Shown in pieces: positions 12,401-64,000 of a stretch of 64,000 nt of DNA. The notes beneath the pieces are model-generated. The model ran no database searches, had not been told where the DNA came from, and worked only from the letters and a program-made list of their open reading frames with translations. The DNA comes from Cardinalis cardinalis. Its lineage: Eukaryota; Chordata; Aves; Passeriformes; Cardinalidae. Location of the stretch: assembly GCA_014549065.1 (NCBI GenBank), contig JACDOX010000004.1:7148116-7212115 (forward strand), read 5' to 3'. Position numbers and translations under genes: made by a program. The stretch's first letter is position 1. Each line of letters starts with the position of its first letter.

Positions 12401-15400
12401 AACAGCACTTTGCATTTCTTAAAATTAAGCAAAAACCTACCTGAGTCCATCCTTAGCTTTGAGCATAAGGATTATTCACTGTATCCCAGTGGCTACATTG
12501 ATACTGATGAATGCAGCGGACCAAGGTCTGTACTCTGCTCTTGAGACCNATAATCCCTGCACAGCAGATATCAGTACAGCTGAACTCTGTTCCATGCAAA
12601 GTACGGGCTACAGCCAAACCCTGATAACGCTGTCTGGGGAGCCCTCAGCCCTGCCAAGGACTATGCTGACCATTTAGCAGCATGCAGACCCCCAGACCCA
12701 GGCCAGGGCTCAGGTGCCCCCTAGTCTTATTCCACTTCCTAATATAAATTATAAACTACAAAATACAGTAGTATAGAAGTATAGACATGACCACAGAAAA
12801 GTTATCAAATGCAATGGTGTGGTGCAAACACATACAGCTGCTCACAATAGATCCTACAGACCTCTGCAAGCAACTGGAGGAATCCCATGTACTGCCACAG
12901 AGATAGATTAAAACTATTAATTATGTTTTGTTCCTGTACTTAACATTGGTTAGGTCCATTTTCAGGAGAGAAAAAAAACTGCATTCTCTTAAATACTTAA
13001 TGTTTACAATATTTTTAAGTCTGTAATTAATTGTAGGTACCTCTTTACTTATGTGTAACTAAAGGGGGACAAAAAAGGTTAATTTCTGAACAAACATACA
13101 ACAGCTATTGTTTTAGTTAGAAAATAGAGGAGTCTGAAACAAAGTAATTTTTTTAATGTAATAAAAGGTGAAAAAATCTAAACACAATAATGGAGATTTT
13201 TCTGACAGCCACAACTTGCAATAAAATTTATTTTTAATGAGAAAAAGTTGGGAAAAGGCACATTAAAAAAGAGTCTAAAGAACATTGTGCAATGACATTT
13301 GATTTTAACACTGAAGCTTTCTTCTTTGCAAACAAAATCCGTCTTTAAAACATGTGCAGAAGGGGGTACAAATATAAATCAACTACAGCCAAAACAAGAG
13401 CTGTATAGTCAGTACCACAGTACCACCTTGTGGGGAAATAAAAATGGCTTCAGCATTGACTTCTTCCACTGCACGGTTTCAGGAAATACTCATCATATAA
13501 ACATAAAATTATAACTAAGACAAATGAAACAGACCCAGACATTAGCAATGAATGTGATGCATGATTTCTCCCAGTGTCAAATTACTCTTTTTGAAGAATC
13601 CATGTTCCAGATGAAATCTTTCAGAAGTCTNCTGTAAAAACTTCCTGGAAGAAAAATGTATCCTTTTACATTTGCCTGCATTCTTTACTTGACTTCCATT
13701 TGTTTCAAATTTATTTCTCTAGTTACACTGAATCAAGAGAACAATTGCATCAGGCATGTCAAATTCCACCCACACAAAATGCTTCATAAAGTTAAAGGCT
13801 ATGACACAAATAAACTAATGCCAGGATCTTTGAGATGACTTTTTTATTGCTTTTCTGCAACTGATGTAGATATTAGAGAGAGTAATATTCCTGACTACAT
13901 CTGAAGAAATAAGGTTATCAAATCCTCAGATCCCCAAAGGGAATTTTCATCTGCCTTTCTCCATTTCTTTCACATAGTGAAAGAAATTTGTATGATTAAG
14001 TAATTGCTGGTTGTCAGAAGAAATAGTTGCCCAGCCATCATATTTTAAGAGCTATATTAAATGCAATTTTCACCCTTTCAAATGTAACTTCTTATAGGCA
14101 TCTCTGAATTTAATGAATCCCTAATAAAGCAGAACAACTAGTTCTTTCTTTCCCAAGTTGCTTGGATGTTGACCAATGGGGCAGGGGGGAGATGGCGAGG
14201 GGAGTATTCTTTTGGGGATTTTGTTGGGCTATTTTGTATTTTCCTCCAATATATAAACAAAGTTTAAACTTGCTTTTCTTCTTGCTGTGGAGAACATGCC
14301 ATTGATGGGAACAGTGCAGAAACAAACTCACAAGAAATTAACAAAATTGTATTCAGGTTTACTCTTCACACAGAGCTAGGTTGTGACATTTAGACCTTTA
14401 GAGTTTGAGGACTCATTCAAGTACAGCTATTCTACTAAGACTGATCCTGGCTTTACATGGGCTGGGGTCAGATCCAATAGTGGGATTCCCTTCACCTTAC
14501 TTGCATTAAGAAATTGGGTGAGCAGCCCAATTGCCCACACATACCTACCTAACATCATCTCAGATTCCCCAGAATATGCTCCCTGGACCTTCAGCTCCTG
14601 ACCTGCACCACATTTACCAGCTCCATGCAGAGGTCACAGAATCCCTGGGGGTCTTCAAAGTCAGTAAATGACGATTAGTAGGAAGCTGAACCAGGCCCTA
14701 TCTAACTGAAGTTCATCACATGGGCTTGCAGTAGAGAAAAAGACATCTCCAAAGAGTAATTTGGGAAGAAATGCCCTCTGAAGACACCTGTCTCTCCATA
14801 CTGATCACAAAAGGCTGTTTGAAATCATCTAACTTTCAGGAAATCACATTTTGAAGCGAATAAACTGAAAGTTAATGTATAACAGTTTATAGACTTTATC
14901 TCTATTTTTGCATGCTGACAATATTGGCATTGCTGGTTGTTATTGGGGTTGCATGTTGTACATATGATTTGTACAAGGTGATCTGGCCTATTGTGCACAC
15001 ATTATTCCAGGATACCAGTTAGCTCAGATGCCATTAGTGGCGGCAGTACCAGCAACTGGGGTCTGATTGCCAGAGATGGTTCATGTGCATGAACAGTGCC
15101 TCTGCACTCTGCTACTCTTTCACAATCACATGCCCTCTTCCCAGTGAAGGCAGCACCCCTCTTCTCCAAATATGCATTTATTTTTCCAGAAAGAAAAAAA
15201 ATTATGCCTCCCTCTCAGCAGGTTCTCCACAAACCAACACCCTNAAATCATGGCATCACACAAATTCCCAAACTTTAATCTCCACATTCCCAGTCTCCAT
15301 CACAGTGGATCTGGCACACATCCCAGAAGTAGATGATTTTCTAGAAGATGCCACCATCGGGCACACGGAACTTGGAGGATGTGCCATGCCACTAGCCATA

Positions 15401-16437
15401 TATGCCCCACAGTCTGGGAGACCCACAGACACTCTCAGATAAAAAGTAGGCAAGTCCTGAAGTTAACATTTCAGAGTAGCTCTGAAGTTTTGAGTTTTCC
15501 ACCACAAAACCATGAGATCTATGTATATATTTTTTCCACTAAAGTTCATTTTCCTTCCTCTTCATGAGTAGAGACCAATGGACACAGATTGAGATTCCCA
15601 AGAGGGCACATGCTGCCAGGTCTCATCAAGGTAAATGAATTAGACAATGAAATGCTGAGATTATGCCAAAAATTAGGTCTTAGCAAGTTAACTGGCTCAT
15701 CACATCTATTGCATTGATCTGTTGAAGCAACAGCTACAGTAATGGCCTGAAGAAGGCTGTATTTATGAAACAGGACTAGAAGTTTCTAGTCGAGAAGAAG
15801 TTCTTTCCTTTCTAGAGAAACACCAAAAAAATTTTGGTGATTTATCACATCCATATTTACAGTGACTTTTGACTATGGTCTCATTTAATTGGGAGCATCA
15901 TGTATAAAGCAGAAGAAAATGACTGCATTTCATTACAAACAAGTGATACAAGGATATACACTGTTTACTTCCTTCTCCTATAATTTTATTGGCTTTATTC
16001 TTCCACTGATAGAAATGTGTTGTCTTGATTACAGATTATTTTTACTGATCATTTTTTAAAGATATCTTCTAGAAAGAAATGTTGCTCTAATGATGCATGA
16101 TAAAGCATGTTANCAAGTACCTCTTTAAAAGAACCAGATCTTTTTGATTTTATTTTGCATTACAGAACACTGACTTACAGCACACATAACATGGGACTCA
16201 CATATCAATTAGAAATATGATCATCTGGTGCCATCTTTGGGTCCTCCATGTGCATTCATAGGCTGTTTTCCAAACACATCCACAAGCAACAAAAAAGCAG
16301 AGCCACACAGAGGACATGCCTGTGCACCCAACCAGGCTGGAGCTGCAGGTCCATGTTCCACACTCATTCCATTGGTTATTGCAAACACACAAGAATCNGG
16401 GCACCTTCTGTGAGATGTTTCCAGCCTGCTAGCATAT
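6491..16437. other. Intergenic, no gene seen
   Basis: Mostly unique-looking AT-rich DNA. A short TTA/TTTA-rich run lies at 9252-9286. Overlapping open frames of about 100 codons at 11636-12060 on opposite strands have no recognisable motif and no splice context. Confidence 0.6.
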
Positions 16438-16870
16438 CCTTAGGAACATAGTACAGCCAAGGTTGGAAGGAACCTTGAAAGATTATCTGGTCCAACCTTG
16501 AGCAGNAAATGGAGGCTAGATGAGATTATCTAGCACCCTGTCCAGATGTGTCTTGAAAACATCCAGTGAAGGCAACTTCACCATGAACCTAGATCTTGTT
16601 CTAGGCATTAGTTATTCTCACTGTAAAAAAAAATCTCTCTTGCATCAAGATGAAACTTGGAACAACCAGTACCTATTGTATCTTTCCTTCCCTATGAAGA
16701 GAGGGACGCCATCCTCTCTGGAGAAGCCCTTCAAGTACTAGAGTACTTGTGGTGAGATCTTCTCTTGAGCCCTCTCTTCTCAGGGAGAAAAGGACTAACT
16801 GCTTCAGACTTTCCTCATACAAGTTCTCCATTTGACCAAGAGCTCTNTATGTTCCGTGTTTCTGTCAGCT
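16438..16870 (-). mobile_element. CR1 LINE 3' fragment, reverse orientation
   Basis: The left end reads GGTTGGAAGGAACCTTGAAA followed by a stretch matching the reverse complement of the standard avian CR1 3' tail. To its left is a decayed ATTCTATG-type 8-mer end. Further right come the CR1 blocks 'AGCACCCTGTCCAG' and 'CAGACTTTCCTCATACAAG'. It is 5'-truncated, as CR1 copies usually are. The right boundary is approximate. Confidence 0.85.
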
Positions 16871-18980
16871 CTAGCTTATATGAAACCAGAAAGTAAGAGC
16901 ATCTATTCCTGTTTCTCATTTAAATAGCAGAACAGATCTTCTAGAAGAAAAACTTTGAAGGTAAGTTCCTCATGCACAGGAGCCTTAGTGTACAANCTCT
17001 CAGACTACATGTCTTATCCCCATTTTGTGATGAAGATCATGAAGTTTCCCCTCTTATTTCCAGTCCACTGCTCCCATGCTTTGTGATACTCCACCCACTT
17101 TTGTGTCTTGTATAAAACACACAAGGCTGTAAACTCCCTTTCCCAATATTGTTTTAAAATCACACCTGCAACAATTCNTTTCACATGCTCTGAATAATTA
17201 ATTAGAAGCTTTAAAATATGAAAGATAATGATATTACTTCCTCAAGAAATAAAATACCAAAAATTTCTCCTACTTCCAATTTCACTTCCGTCTTTAGAAT
17301 ACCACCTAACTCACAAAATTCAATGCTATACTTACTTAATCTTAAGAACATGCAGTTCATTCCAATCTATACTCAGGCAAAGAAATACCACAATAAGAAT
17401 TTGTTACATTATTTACACTTTTAATAGAACATTTTTATTCAACATATGATTAGAAGATACTTCCCAGGGAAATTAATACAATACTTTGCTTTCAAAGACA
17501 GTTATGACAAATAAATTATTTCATTAATCAAGACCATCCAGTGAAGTGACTTGCCCCTGAATATTTACAGGTCTCCAATCTGTATGCATTAACAGGGTTC
17601 TTGTGCAAAAAGGAGTTTCCTTTTACTTGAATATCACTTTCCATCAGTACTGTTTACCTCCACAATATCTTTATCTTTCCAATCTCTTTAAACAGAGGCA
17701 ACATATATCCTATCTGTCTTTGTTTCACAAGATTAAACATGCCAAGTTGNTTTATATTCCCTTCTGTGGTAAGCCCTCTCTTATCTTGACCATTTTTGTA
17801 GCTTTTTTCTGCAACTACTTAGGTCTCAATTNATTTTTCTTGGAAAGCAGGTACCAACACAGTGAAGCCTTCCAGATGAGGTCTGCATAAACTTTTATAG
17901 CTTTATTGGATATATCACACGGGATATATAAGCTTGCACATTTTCTAGGTACATTACCTACAAGATTCACAGTCCTCCTAAAACCAGTCAAAGCATGCAA
18001 GTTGTAATTTTCTTCACCTCTTCTTNGTAAATCTTTCACAGGATAACAAGATGTCATGCGTTCTCAAATTAATTTATGAACGTGTATTCTAATATTTTAA
18101 ATACTAGCCACTTTATTTCTCTTATCCTTGGAGTCATCTAATTTCTCCCATTTGATATTCTTATTCTTCTCTTCATTAACCATGCTGTCTAAACTTTTGT
18201 CTTCAGAATCACTGTCATCCTCCTAATTCTCTTATCAACACTGTTAATGAAATTACTAAGAAGCTTTTTCTCAAAATCCAATCCTGAAAAGAAGATTTTA
18301 TTAGTAACTTCATTCCAATACTTCCCTTTTGATAGTCTCTACTGTCTCCTAACCACTCCCCTTTCTTTTACCCATTTTCAGTTCTTCTAATGATTCTTAT
18401 CATGTCCAGCTTAATTAACAATTTCCCACAAGACAATATATCAAATACATTCAAGATAGAATAGTTCTACCCATTCTCCTTGCCTAAAAATATCACTGAA
18501 TATATCAAAAATGATCTTTTGTTAACCCGAGATAATTGACCTTTGATTAAAAAGATGTGACATTTCATTCTCTTTACCTCCATGCTCTTTATTATTCTCT
18601 CCATTACATTTTATTTTAAAGCCTACTGAGAGCAGAGCAAAAGACACGTGTCTGNATCTGTTCTTGCATCTTTCTAAAATACCTTTGCTACTTTATAGCT
18701 ACCTACATTTACGCCTCTGCCTAACACATCTTCTATCAGCAATTTCATGTACCATATCTTTCAGACCTCTCAGCTCAAGATCAGCCAGTCTACAGCCATC
18801 TGTCTCCTCCTTCTCTGTGCTAAATTTGTTACTATCTTTCTCCCCCTGGCCACTTAGCCAAGACCAGCTGCTGATAGCTGCAACAGAGAAAATGTGTTTC
18901 TTTGGTTACAGGACTGATATCTAGGTAGTCTCTCACCTTTACTGAGCCCTTACTGCACAGTGGCTGCATTATTTGACTTT
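16871..18980. other. Intergenic, nothing recognised
   Basis: AT-rich sequence with unusually many short pyrimidine runs (CTTTC, TTCTC) from 17.2 to 18.8 kb. No coding or repeat identity is seen. Confidence 0.55.
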
Positions 18981-18986
18981 CCTGGC

Positions 18987-19371
18987 TGGNGCAGACATCT
19001 TTTATGAAAAATCCTTTCCTTAGGATTTTTCTTCCTGAGATGCTGAAAGGCCTCAGGAACAAAATGTAAACAATGGTTATCTGCTNCTGTGGAATGCAAC
19101 AGGTGGATCTTTGACCAGCCCATGTTGGATGTTTGTAATTAATGGCCAATCACAGCACAGCTGGCTCGGACAGAGCACCAAGCCACAAACCTTTGTTATC
19201 ATTCTTTGCTATTCTATTCTTAGCTAGTCTTCTGATGAAACCTTTTCGTCTATTCTTTTAGTATAGTTNTAATGTAACATATATCATAAAATAATAAATC
19301 AAGCCTTCTGAAACATGGAGTCAGATCCTCATGTGTTCCCCAGTCTGAAAACCCCTGTGAACACCATCACA
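18987..19371 (+). mobile_element. Solo LTR, passerine ERV-like (6-bp TSD CCTGGC)
   Basis: A 385-bp block starts TG and ends CA. It is flanked by CCTGGC at 18981-18986 and 19372-19377. It contains a CCAAT-type motif (GGCCAATCA), an AT-rich stretch with AATAATAAATCA near the 3' end as poly-A signal, and then CTTCTGAAACATGGAGTCAG. I recognise this layout from LTRs abundant in songbird genomes, though the exact family name cannot be checked here. No internal ERV sequence is seen on either side. Confidence 0.88.
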
Positions 19372-19377
19372 CCTGGC

Positions 19378-22300
19378 NCTCTTGGTGGTTTAGACTGCTG
19401 GAAAACTCTGGGAAATCTAACACATCCCAGACTAGGATGCAAAATAAGGTTCAGAAACAAATGTGATCATTTGAGTTTCTGTAATACTCATACAACAGAA
19501 CTTTTCCTTTTACTAAAGTGAAACAATTTCTTGTATACAACTGAGTTTGCTATTTAGCAAAGCAGCTCATGCATTATTTTGCAAGGCTTTTTTAGTTTTT
19601 TTTTTAATAGATGCATTTTATCACAAGTAATAGGGAACACCACCATTGAAGAAATTAATAGCTATCTAGAAGATTTTACATACTATCGAGAAGTTTTCCC
19701 AGACTGCAAAAGAAGCCATAAAAATACATGAAGCATGCTGGGGATGCTATCTCAGTGTATTTGGCAGAAGACACCCTTGTTCTGTTTCCCAAGACTTTGC
19801 AACGATTAATGTAGGACATAATTGAAGAAATCATTGAGATTCAAAGTGGAATCTGACACACACACGATATTGCAACATGCTCTTGGGAAATATTAATGTA
19901 TAAGCCAAAGGAGTTGCATGAGAAGAGTGAATTAGGCAACAACTTGGCCATGCAGAGAAACAGAAATCTCTCAATATCATCACAGTGATTTGTCCTCATG
20001 AGATATTTCCACAGTACCTGCACTGGAAGAAGCAGTGGGCTCCTCTGGGGTGCCTCCNAGCTGGGACATGAATTTGTGGGACATGTGTTTTCATAGCGCT
20101 CTCCATANGACTGTCACCAGGAACCTGCTCTTTAATCACAAAGGGTTCCCACAAACTGAAATAATATAACTTCATATTTACAGGACAACATTTAACAGGG
20201 ACAAAATAGAGTCAGATGTGGCAGAAACATATTCCTGTGCTTAATCCAGAAGGGAACCTTTTTTGTTGTAGGCATTCCAGTTGTAGATACCACCCAATAT
20301 GTTCCACCACTGTTTTCTAATTTCAATCTTCAATCACCTAAAGTGAGACATTTTAACCCATTTAAAAAAAATACATACACTGAAAAAACAACACAAGTTA
20401 AAGTCTTTTGGAAGAAGAAATCATTTAGCTTTTTTCTAAATTAAGTCAGTGGAAAATAATGTTTGTTCACCCCTCTTTAAAAATTGTCAGAGTAATTTTA
20501 AGGGAGGTGGACGAAGGGTAGTCAGGATAATGTATTTGTGCCTTTGTCTGTATTCATGAAAATGTGTCCAAACTCTAAGCTGTACAATTCCATATTATAT
20601 TGGATAAATTTTCATTAGCATATGAGATATCAGGGCTAAACCTGAGGTCTGTTAAGCTGTCCAGGTGGACTTTGTTTATATTTTGCATCAGACTTACTGC
20701 TGTCTCTTTTGAAAAAACATAGCCCTACACTCTAGGACAGGTGTGACAAAAAGCTCCACAGCAGCTGNCTCAGGCTGGAGTATTTGTGCACTCTGGCCAT
20801 GGTACCCAGACCTTTCCAACAGTCTTTAAGCAACCTTCCAGGCAATGCAACCCCTTTCCAAAGTTAGAGAGGCTGAGTCCTAGAATGTGGGCTTCCCAGG
20901 TTCTAAGTTTTTCTTCTAAACACAAGAGTAGTTTTTCTCCAAGATAAGCACAGCAGGTGCAGCTTTTACTTTCCTTTTTCTCCTATATCTGTTGAATAAA
21001 TATTTTGGCGTTGTACAAGCAATACCCAGTCCACAAAATAGCTAATCGTAACTAATTAAGACTGCGTCAGTCAGGAAAGAAGAAAAAAAAAAGTAATATC
21101 AAAATTACTACATCCTTAAAACCCCTCCTGATCTTCACAGCAGTGACATTTTGATAATGATGATGACTCTGCCTTCACAAAGAAAGAGCTCATTATTTTT
21201 GAGATACATATTTCCACATCAATTTCTGAAAGGAAATGAACCTTATAAGCAACTATAATTGGAATGCTGTCTTCTGTTGTCTTAATACCCATCAACAAAA
21301 TATAACAAAGGTAATAGAAAAATCTCTCCNCTGAAAAATAGAAGACTGCAACTGCCATCTGCCTGATATATACCCCCAAGATAGGTCTGTGAAACATAAG
21401 AAAAAGCCAAATATTCAGTTACATTTAAGAGAGATCAGAAACTGCCACCCCCTAAAGCACAACCACCCACTTGGCTATTGTTCTAAAAAAAGCTACTGAT
21501 GTGGTTCACCTTTCCAGATACATATATGCCCAAAAAAAGAAATACAATGTTAAGCTTTTGGCCTGAGATCGTGCTCATGATTGCAACTAAATATCAAGAT
21601 GATGGATTTCAAGTATCCAGTGATGGTTTTTCCACACCTCCCTTTCTTTTTCATTCACGCCTTTTCCATGGCTTCAGTTGACTTCAGGCGTTTCTTGTCT
21701 TGATCTACAAGTGTTTAGAGAACTGAAGCAATTCATGCAGCAGTATGAAGCCAGTATGAACCAGACTGAAAGAAGTCTGGTTTTCATTGGACTTGNAGTT
21801 TTCTCAATAGCTCAGAAATCCATATTCTTAATCTTCCAATAATCAATATATTGCACACTCCAGCAGGTGAGACAGCAGCAGCTGCTTACACAAGTGATAC
21901 ACTTCCTGTAAGAAGTTGTGAGGTGCAGGTATAAACATGGTTCTTAATGACTGTGTCACAGCATGACTAAGATGAGCACTAATAGTGGCTTTTGAGAAAA
22001 TGAAAATCAAATGCTTCATGGGGTATAAGGGGGTGCCAGGGTCAGTATGAACATCCAAACCTATAAACAAGCTGAGAAAGTAGGGGCCCTGGATAACCCC
22101 ACTGCTGGATGAAGCAGATATTAGCCAGATTTTGTGGTATTTGGACAAACAGAAGATTCTTTAGATCTTTCTACACCAAACCCTATCAGAAAATCAAAAA
22201 GCAACAGCAGAAACTCAGCACATTCAGCATATGAGTCTGCTCCCCACGCACACACAGATTGCTTGGGCAATGTAATTGCACCAACCCCACCAGCCCTGCA

Positions 22301-23099
22301 TAGGAGTTTCATCTTGCATGCAACAGAGTCAACACATACTGTGACTGCTTGGCTGGGATTTCTGGATTGGTGTACATCTGAGAATCCTGGACAAATTACA
22401 AAAGCTGACAGAAAAATACAAGAGGGGAGCAAACAGCCCTTAATAGCAANCTGTCACAAAGTGCAGCAGCTCAGACAGACGAACTTTGGCTTTTTTAACA
22501 ACAGCTGAGCCACCATAAGATTAGGTCAGTTCCCATACTCATCCTTGATTTTTTTTTCCTAGTTAACTGTTTAAGCGGCTTTCTCAGGCTAGCTCTGTAA
22601 ACCAGATCTCTCTACATTTATGAGATTTCCTTGTGAGACACAGACATTCACTAGCATGCTAGCAGACGAAGATCTAGGAAAGCTGACTAGATCTACTAAA
22701 ATTACATACTATTAATAGTATTGTACAATAACATAACTTTTTATATATAGCCCGAAGGCTAAACATATCAAAACGAAGCACAGCTGTTTCAGGGGAACAC
22801 AGCAGCTCTATTCACTCATCTAAGCACTGATTTCACACCATGGACTGCCCTGAAGCATCAGTCTGAGACATTTACCACCGAAACACTAATGGGGTGGGTG
22901 CTGCAGCCAAAAGCAGAAGCAGGAGCAGTAGACAGTCCTGGAAAAGAGTGGGTCAAGACTCCCTTGGAGAGGGAGCNGTTAAGGTATACATTCATTCCCT
23001 ATCCCTTTATTACTTATGTGTTTACATCAACCGCTCCATTACCCTCCACTCCGCTCCACAGCCATCCTCCTACACAGTTTTCCCCTGCTGAAAGCACTG
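19378..23099. other. Intergenic, upstream of MAP3K7
   Basis: AT-rich sequence with no recognised gene. A pair of overlapping frames at 22121-22508 on opposite strands lacks any motif. Distal enhancers could lie here but none can be named from sequence alone. Confidence 0.55.
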
Positions 23100-23271
23100 C
23101 TGAAGAACACAAGGCCTTCCCTCGTCGCAAGACCCCGTACAACACCTCCGGNCCTGGACAAACAGAAGCACATATACAGGAGAAGGGCCTGCGCCCCGCA
23201 CTCGCATGGCGGTGACACGCAGCTCCGGGATGGGGCCGTGCCCGGCAGCCGCCCGGAGCGCGGGGAGCCCC

Positions 23272-23985
23272 NNNNNNNNNNNNNNNNNNNNNNNNNNNNN
23301 NNNNNNNNNNNNNNNNNNNNNNNNNNNNNNNNNNNNNNNNNNNNNNNNNNNNNNNNNNNNNNNNNNNNNNNNNNNNNNNNNNNNNNNNNNNNNNNNNNNN
23401 NNNNNNNNNNNNNNNNNNNNNNNNNNNNNNNNNNNNNNNNNNNNNNNNNNNNNNNNNNNNNNNNNNNNNNNNNNNNNNNNNNNNNNNNNNNNNNNNNNNN
23501 NNNNNNNNNNNNNNNNNNNNNNNNNNNNNNNNNNNNNNNNNNNNNNNNNNNNNNNNNNNNNNNNNNNNNNNNNNNNNNNNNNNNNNNNNNNNNNNNNNNN
23601 NNNNNNNNNNNNNNNNNNNNNNNNNNNNNNNNNNNNNNNNNNNNNNNNNNNNNNNNNNNNNNNNNNNNNNNNNNNNNNNNNNNNNNNNNNNNNNNNNNNN
23701 NNNNNNNNNNNNNNNNNNNNNNNNNNNNNNNNNNNNNNNNNNNNNNNNNNNNNNNNNNNNNNNNNNNNNNNNNNNNNNNNNNNNNNNNNNNNNNNNNNNN
23801 NNNNNNNNNNNNNNNNNNNNNNNNNNNNNNNNNNNNNNNNNNNNNNNNNNNNNNNNNNNNNNNNNNNNNNNNNNNNNNNNNNNNNNNNNNNNNNNNNNNN
23901 NNNNNNNNNNNNNNNNNNNNNNNNNNNNNNNNNNNNNNNNNNNNNNNNNNNNNNNNNNNNNNNNNNNNNNNNNNNNNNNNNNNNN
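23272..23985. other. Assembly gap (714 N)
   Basis: This is a run of N flanked by very GC-rich sequence, as is common for bird CpG islands that sequence poorly. It hides the core promoter and most of the 5' UTR of MAP3K7. Any open frame drawn across it is an artefact. Confidence 0.99.
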
Positions 23986-24109
23986 GCCCCGACCTGCGCC
24001 CAGAACCGCCGCCGAGCCCCGCGTAGCCCCGGCTCCGGCCCTCGGCTGCCCGGTGCCGGACCCTCGCGTAGCCCCGGCTCCCTCTCCTCCCTGCGGTGAA
24101 AGAGGAGGC

Positions 24110-63224
<39,115 letters not shown>

Positions 63225-64000
63225 GTAATCCTTTGTTAGTTGTGTAAATTTTTTGCCTGTAAAAAAATTTAAATATTTATTTGATGTGGTATGGGGTGTG
63301 TGCTCAGACATTAATAAAAGTAAGCCATGAAGATCATGATTTTTTTTAAGTTCTNCTTTAATCATTACATTACTGCCTTGTTTTTCACACTGTAAGAATA
63401 CTTACTTATAGATTGGTAAATTGCATAAACTTGTAAATATTTTGCTTGTAAGAAAGCACTGTAAATTGCAGTGATAATAATACTTAATGAGCATATTGTT
63501 AGCCGTCATTTTTTAGTGTGGTTTTGGAGAATTAGGGGAATAGACACCTTAGAACATTTTAGTCTTGTCCAGTTGTATTTTCAATGCACATTTAAAGATT
63601 TCATTGCCCTGACATCTGGAATTAAATGTTATGTAGGTGAGTATTGTCTGGAGTAGGTTACTCCTGTTTACCACCTCTTGTAATTTTNCTTATGCAGGAT
63701 GTAGATGTGCGCACAAAATTGCTGGTTTTAAATGCACTAACACGTGTCTGTAGAAACATTGGAAATACTTCTACTGTAGCATCACTGTTCTTTGTTATGA
63801 AATAGGATAAAGAATGAAGATAATTGAATAGTTCAGTTTGATTTTAAAGTCATAATGTATTCTGTTATGAAAAGAACCAGTACTGGAATGCAGGAAAAAA
63901 TGGATCCCCACAAATTCAGTTTTAGAGTATAAATAAAAAAAAATTTTGATACCAAAATGTCCATCTTGAATCTTAAATTTAGTCTCAAGATGGTACTTCA
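63225..64000 (+). other. MAP3K7: MAP3K7 intron 14, start
   Basis: Phase 1 intron entered after exon 14. The window ends inside it. AT-rich, nothing recognised. Confidence 0.85.

Noticed and set aside
22121..22508. Opposing open frames of 103 and 124 codons upstream of the promoter
   Set aside because: No motif or homology recognised and an N inside. Most likely chance.

Overview
The window is vertebrate nuclear DNA, almost certainly from a bird and probably a songbird. It has widely spaced small exons in AT-rich introns, several CR1 retroposon tails of the avian type (ending in ATTCTATGATT-like 8-mers), ancient MIR/CR1-like remnants, and two solo LTRs with 6-bp target-site duplications. One of these LTRs resembles a family I remember from passerine genomes. 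Single N bases are scattered throughout, plus one 714-bp assembly gap at 23272-23985.

Layout: positions 1 to about 23.1 kb are intergenic. I see no coding gene there, only retroelement remnants (LTRs at 2049-2390 and 18987-19371, CR1 pieces at about 6340-6490 and 16438-16870) and short microsatellites. From about 23.1 to 24.4 kb the DNA turns GC- and CpG-rich, and the assembly gap lies in this promoter island. At 24110 the only recognisable gene begins: MAP3K7 (TAK1), on the plus strand. Fourteen coding exons can be placed with GT-AG boundaries and continuous phase from 24110 to 63224, giving 495 codons plus 1 nt. The window ends in intron 14, so the C-terminal coiled coil that binds TAB2/TAB3 lies beyond it.

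What the exons encode: exon 1 gives a short N-terminus, exons 2-8 the kinase domain (glycine loop, VAIK lysine, HRD, DFG, activation-loop Thr/Ser, APE), and exons 9-14 the low-complexity Ser-rich linker. Exon 12 (81 nt, 27 codons) is the cassette that separates the TAK1-A and TAK1-B isoforms. It is preceded by a cluster of TGCATG (RBFOX-type) motifs and followed by an exon with a tandem CAGCAG (NAGNAG) acceptor, so this part of the linker looks like a splicing-regulated hub.

The most interesting non-coding signals are the RBFOX-motif cluster before exon 12, a 64-nt near-perfect hairpin in intron 10, a GC-rich islet in intron 12 that looks like a cryptic or poison exon, a possible antisense 3' end in intron 12, and a CR1 tail ending about 70 bp before kinase exon 7. 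I found no clearly new gene system. Comparisons with human TAK1 rest on memory of that protein, not on an alignment.
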